The translations under genes and the position numbers were made by a program. A DNA stretch of 6,053 nucleotides from Chloroflexota bacterium (GTDB lineage Bacteria > Chloroflexota > UBA6077). Every line of letters begins with the position of its first letter. The first letter of the stretch is position 1. Below the pieces are notes generated by a model, which was not told the origin of the DNA, searched no databases, and saw only the letters and a program-made list of their open reading frames with translations. The stretch is taken from assembly GCA_021788565.1 (NCBI GenBank), contig JAJYKO010000383.1, positions 1 to 6,053 on the forward strand. The letters are read 5' to 3'. Positions 3,328 to 6,053 of the stretch are shown one piece after another.

Positions 3328-5208
3328 CTATACGGCCCAGAGCAGGTCGAGGGAGGCCAGCTTGCCACGGGTCGGGACCCCGGTGGCGCCATCCCAGCCG
3401 GCCATCTCGTAGTAGAGCCGCTTCGTCGCATCGAACTCGGCGTGGTCGAAGGCCACGCCCTTAAGAGCCCCGTTCTCCAGCGGCTGGAACATCCTCTCGG
3501 GCAGCGTGTCGTCCGCCTCCGTGAACCCCTCCCGAATGTTGAACAGCCTCGCCATGTTCCCCGACCGCTCCCCCACCGCCATCAGCTCGTAGAGGCTCGT
3601 GCTCCAGCCAGTCACGGCGGAGAGGTAGTCCGAGAGCATCGGCAGGGTGAGGGGACCGATGGGCTCCCCCACGAAATCGCACAGGCCGATGGAGTTGAAC
3701 AGGTTCCACACCTGCTGGGACGCGTAGAACTGCCGCACCTTGGCCGGGCTCATGTCGATGGCGGGCAGCGGCTGATGGATACCAAGGGGATCTAGCATCT
3801 GCACGCCGATCGATCCCTCTTCCTCGAAGTCGGTGTCGTGATCGCCCTCCATGTGGCAGGCGCCAGTCGGGCTCACGGCGTATCCCAGCCCCATCCCACG
3901 CTTGCCCCTCGGCTCGTGCATAGGGAACTCCTGCCCCTTCGCGTGCATCACCAACTCCTCGGCCCTCCCGCCGATCTTCCGAGCAGCCGCGAGAGATCCA
4001 TCCGCCAGGAGGTCTCCTATCCCGCGCCTCTCCGCGATCATGGGGATCAGCTTCAGCATCGCCTCCACGTTGCCGAAGCGAAGGTCGATGCCATCGGTGT
4101 CCTTCTGACTCAGGTACCCCGACTCGAAGGCCTCCATCGCGAAGGCGATGGACATGCCACAGGATATGGTGTCCAGCCCGAAGCGGTTGCACAGCTCGTT
4201 GGCCTTGGCGATCGCCGGCAGGTCGGAGATGCCGCAGACCGACCCGAAGGAGCCGACGGTCTCGTACTCGGGCCCCCCGTAGATCGGGTCCACGCTGTAG
4301 GAGCCGTTCTCTACCCTCACCTCGCGCTTGCAGGCGATGGGGCAAGCGTAGCAGCTGCCACGGTTGATCAGGATGGTGTCGGCTATCGCGCGCCCGCTGA
4401 TCTGCCGGGCCCCCTCGAAGCTGCCCTCCCGGAAGTTCCTGGTCGGCAGGATCCCCCTCGCGTCCAGAAAGGGCACTCCCCCCGCCGTGCCCAGGTCGTG
4501 CATGTCCCCGGGCGACCTGTGGTAGTTGCCCAGTATCCTCTTCCTCGCCGCGCTGACGCCCGCTGGATCGAAGAGGGTGGGCCTGGCGCTGCCTCGGGCC
4601 GCGATGGCCTTAAGGTTCTTCGAGCCCATCACCGCACCCAGGCCGCTTCTCCCGTTGGCGTGCTTGAGCTCGTTCAGGACGCAGGCGTAGTGAACCCTGT
4701 TCTCGCCCGCCCGTCCGATGGCCGCCGTCCTGATCTTGGCGTCCCCGAGCTCCTGCCTGATCGTGGCCCTGGTGTCGCCGGTGTCCTTGCCCCATAGATG
4801 GCTCGCGTCCCGCAGGGAAGCCTGGCCGTCGTTGACGTAGAGGTAGACCGGGCGCTCGGCCCGTCCGCTCACGACGACCCCGTCAAATCCCGCGAACTTC
4901 AGCTCAGGCCCCCACCATCCACCGGCCTCGGCCTCCCCAAACCCACCGGTGAGGGGGGACCTGGCAGCCACCGTGTACCTGGACAGGCCCGGCCCCGGGG
5001 TGCCCGTGAGCACAGAGGCCGTGAACACGAGGAGGTTCTCCGGCCCAAGGGGGTCCACCCCGGCCTTCAGTTCGCGGAGCAGGTAGTGCAGCGCCAGGGC
5101 GCTCCCCCCGAGGTAGCTCCTGTATACCGGCTCCTCCGGTTCCTCCACCCACACCTTCGCGCTGGACAGATCCACCCTGAGAACCCTACCGGTGCATCCG
5201 TAAGCCAT
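3328..5208 (-). CDS. Aldehyde:ferredoxin oxidoreductase family protein
   Basis: A complete 626-residue cytoplasmic enzyme of the AOR family, whose members carry a tungsten (or molybdenum) bis-pterin cofactor and one [4Fe-4S] cluster and oxidise aldehydes to acids with ferredoxin, or the reverse. N-terminal cofactor-binding domain: M-A-Y-G-C-T-G-R-V-L-R-V-D-L (1-14), A-A-R-S-P-L-T-G-G-F-G (81-91) to G-V-V-V-S-G (110-115), and G-A-V-M-G-S-K-N-L-K-A-I (191-202). Cluster ligands: C286, C289, C293 (C-x2-C-x3-C) and C510 in G-L-C. E314 and/or E316 in G-P-E-Y-E, and H452 in G-A-C-H, match the region of the active-site Glu and His of Pyrococcus AOR. The two pterin-binding DxxGL(D/C) motifs read N-R-F-G-L-D (341-346) and N-S-I-G-L-C (505-510), Asn replacing Asp in both. 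Length is normal. GGGAGG at 5221-5216 is seven bases before the ATG. It stands alone: no ferredoxin subunit, MoaD/ThiS or cofactor gene is adjacent, so substrate and electron partner cannot be stated. Confidence 0.93.
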   Translation of the reverse strand: MAYGCTGRVLRVDLSSAKVWVEEPEEPVYRSYLGGSALALHYLLRELKAGVDPLGPENLLVFTASVLTGTPGPGLSRYTVAARSPLTGGFGEAEAGGWWGPELKFAGFDGVVVSGRAERPVYLYVNDGQASLRDASHLWGKDTGDTRATIRQELGDAKIRTAAIGRAGENRVHYACVLNELKHANGRSGLGAVMGSKNLKAIAARGSARPTLFDPAGVSAARKRILGNYHRSPGDMHDLGTAGGVPFLDARGILPTRNFREGSFEGARQISGRAIADTILINRGSCYACPIACKREVRVENGSYSVDPIYGGPEYETVGSFGSVCGISDLPAIAKANELCNRFGLDTISCGMSIAFAMEAFESGYLSQKDTDGIDLRFGNVEAMLKLIPMIAERRGIGDLLADGSLAAARKIGGRAEELVMHAKGQEFPMHEPRGKRGMGLGYAVSPTGACHMEGDHDTDFEEEGSIGVQMLDPLGIHQPLPAIDMSPAKVRQFYASQQVWNLFNSIGLCDFVGEPIGPLTLPMLSDYLSAVTGWSTSLYELMAVGERSGNMARLFNIREGFTEADDTLPERMFQPLENGALKGVAFDHAEFDATKRLYYEMAGWDGATGVPTRGKLASLDLLWAV

Positions 5209-5269
5209 CTCCCATCCTCCCGAAACTTAGTGACCTCGACCGGCGCAGCGATGTCTGTCGGGCAAGGCC

Positions 5270-5275
5270 ATTATA
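5270..5275 (-). promoter_or_regulatory. Putative -10 box for the oxidoreductase gene
   Basis: A perfect TATAAT on the minus strand, 61 bases before the start codon, would give a leader of about 55 bases. The -35 position (around 5298-5293, TAGTAC) is poor and there is no TGN extension, so activation by a regulator would be needed, or the match is chance. A TTGACC lies at 5317-5312 but is too far away (36-base gap). No promoter for the divergent plus-strand gene is clear in the same 233-base gap. Confidence 0.4.
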
Positions 5276-5441
5276 CGAGGCAGGAGAAGGGGGTACTACT
5301 GTTCGATCGATGGTCAATGGTTCAGCGTAACTTCCACGGCACATCAACCGTTTAGAACTTGTCGAAAGGGCGCTGGAACCTGGCGCGCGAGTTAGGGGCC
5401 GGCGCATCCATAGGGAGAGACATATACGAGGAGACTTGGCA

Positions 5442-6053
5442 ATGAGTTCGCGTGCCTGGGTTGTGACAGCAGTTCTTTTCTCCTTGATAATCGGCGCCAG
5501 TCTGGACGTCGCGGCGTTGATCGGGGCCAACTCAGTTGATTATGTGAAGACCCTGGACAGTTCCCTTCTGACCGTCACGGGCTCGACCCAGCAGCTCATC
5601 ACTTCGGACGAGGTGAAATGGGTTGGCAATTATTCCCGCGAAGTACCAGCCAATGATCTGAAGAGCGGATACTCGCAGATGAAAACGGACAGCGACCAGG
5701 TCTCAAAGTACCTTGCTGCCCAGGGCGTGAGCGCGAACGAAGTCACGATCTCTCCGGTAATGATGAATCCGGTCTACAACAACTGCGGTCCCGCCTTGAA
5801 GCTTGGCGCGGCATCCAATCAGACCGGTTGTGTCAGCGAAATCGTCAGCTATCGGCTGGTTCAGAACGTGGAAGTGGCTTCCAGCCACGTCAACAGGACC
5901 ACCAGGGTGGCACAGGACTTGAGCGGGCTGGTCGACCAGGGTGTCATCTTCTCGACCGAGAGGGTGGAATACTACTACACGAAGCTGCCCGGCCTGCGGG
6001 TGAAGTTGATCGCAGCGGCGACAAAGGACGCTCAACTTCGGGCGGAGCAAAAG
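5442..6053 (+). CDS. SIMPL-domain (DUF541) exported protein, N-terminal 204 residues
   Basis: An open frame from the ATG at 5442 to the right edge without a stop. GAGGAGA at 5428-5434 stands seven bases before it. Residues 5-29 are a hydrophobic stretch (A-W-V-V-T-A-V-L-F-S-L-I-I-G...) after a single Arg, i.e. a signal peptide or membrane anchor, so the rest is outside the cytoplasm. The SIMPL domain follows: L-T-V-T-G-S (43-48), a helix with D-S-D-Q-V-S-K-Y-L-A-A-Q-G-V (83-96), V-T-I-S-P-V (101-106), N-P-V-Y (109-112), S-Y-R-L-V-Q-N-V-E-V (136-145), D-L-S-G-L-V-D-Q-G-V (159-168), Y-Y-Y-T-K-L (177-182) and A-T-K-D-A-Q-L-R-A-E (193-202). C115 and C130 flank a loop and could form a disulphide. 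Relatives are about 230-250 residues, so a few tens are missing. The biochemical role of the family is not settled. It is divergent from the oxidoreductase gene. Confidence 0.88.
   Translation, partial: MSSRAWVVTAVLFSLIIGASLDVAALIGANSVDYVKTLDSSLLTVTGSTQQLITSDEVKWVGNYSREVPANDLKSGYSQMKTDSDQVSKYLAAQGVSANEVTISPVMMNPVYNNCGPALKLGAASNQTGCVSEIVSYRLVQNVEVASSHVNRTTRVAQDLSGLVDQGVIFSTERVEYYYTKLPGLRVKLIAAATKDAQLRAEQK

Noticed and set aside
3461..4345. Long minus-strand frame of 294 residues and long plus-strand frame 3838-4797
   Set aside because: Both are shadows of the oxidoreductase gene, which has all family motifs in its own frame.
5290..5315. GTTCGATCGAT as the T-arm of a tRNA
   Set aside because: No acceptor, D-arm or anticodon stem could be fitted around it.
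5186..5530. Minus-strand 114-residue frame upstream of the oxidoreductase
   Set aside because: It overlaps the ribosome site and start of the oxidoreductase and the start of the SIMPL gene in antisense, with no family resemblance.
5703..6050. Minus-strand 115-residue frame at the right edge
   Set aside because: Antisense shadow of the SIMPL-domain frame, which has signal segment, ribosome site and domain motifs.

Overview
The window looks like an accessory or boundary stretch of a GC-rich bacterial chromosome, probably from an environmental genome. Two single-domain enzyme genes, small toxin-antitoxin (TA) genes, palindromic intergenic repeats and an exported SIMPL-domain protein would fit a Chloroflexota-type genome. 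That placement rests on the general feel of the gene set only; there is no marker gene and I hold it loosely.

Layout from left to right. (1) Positions 1-113, minus strand: the N-terminal part of a Phd/YefM-type antitoxin, running off the left edge, with an extended -10 promoter buried in a perfect inverted repeat. (2) Positions 170-720: no convincing gene, but two strong hairpins and a short echo of the next gene's signature motif. (3) Positions 721-1362, plus strand: a RibD-C/dihydrofolate-reductase-like protein. (4) Positions 1363-1583: a gap rich in inverted repeats. (5) Positions 1584-2124, minus strand: a two-gene operon made of a small uncharacterised protein (possible distant BrnT-like toxin) followed by a CopG/BrnA-like ribbon-helix-helix antitoxin, with its own promoter carrying repeated ATTGACA boxes. 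(6) Positions 2452-2664, minus strand: a HicB-like protein with no recognisable HicA beside it. (7) Positions 2671-3327: over 600 bases without a gene, filled with palindromes and MITE/REP-like repeats. (8) Positions 3328-5208, minus strand: a full-length aldehyde:ferredoxin oxidoreductase family protein (tungsten or molybdenum bis-pterin plus one [4Fe-4S]). (9) Positions 5442-6053, plus strand: the start of an exported SIMPL-domain (DUF541) protein, cut by the right edge and divergent from the oxidoreductase.

The genes do not form one pathway. The left half is a cluster of three TA-related loci on the same strand within about 2.7 kb, interrupted by an unrelated reductase-like gene on the other strand. 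The right half is a metabolic oxidoreductase and a surface or periplasmic protein sharing a divergent intergenic region. The best candidate for something undescribed is the gene pair at 1584-2124. The next most interesting material is the family of palindromic repeats between 2341 and 3246.
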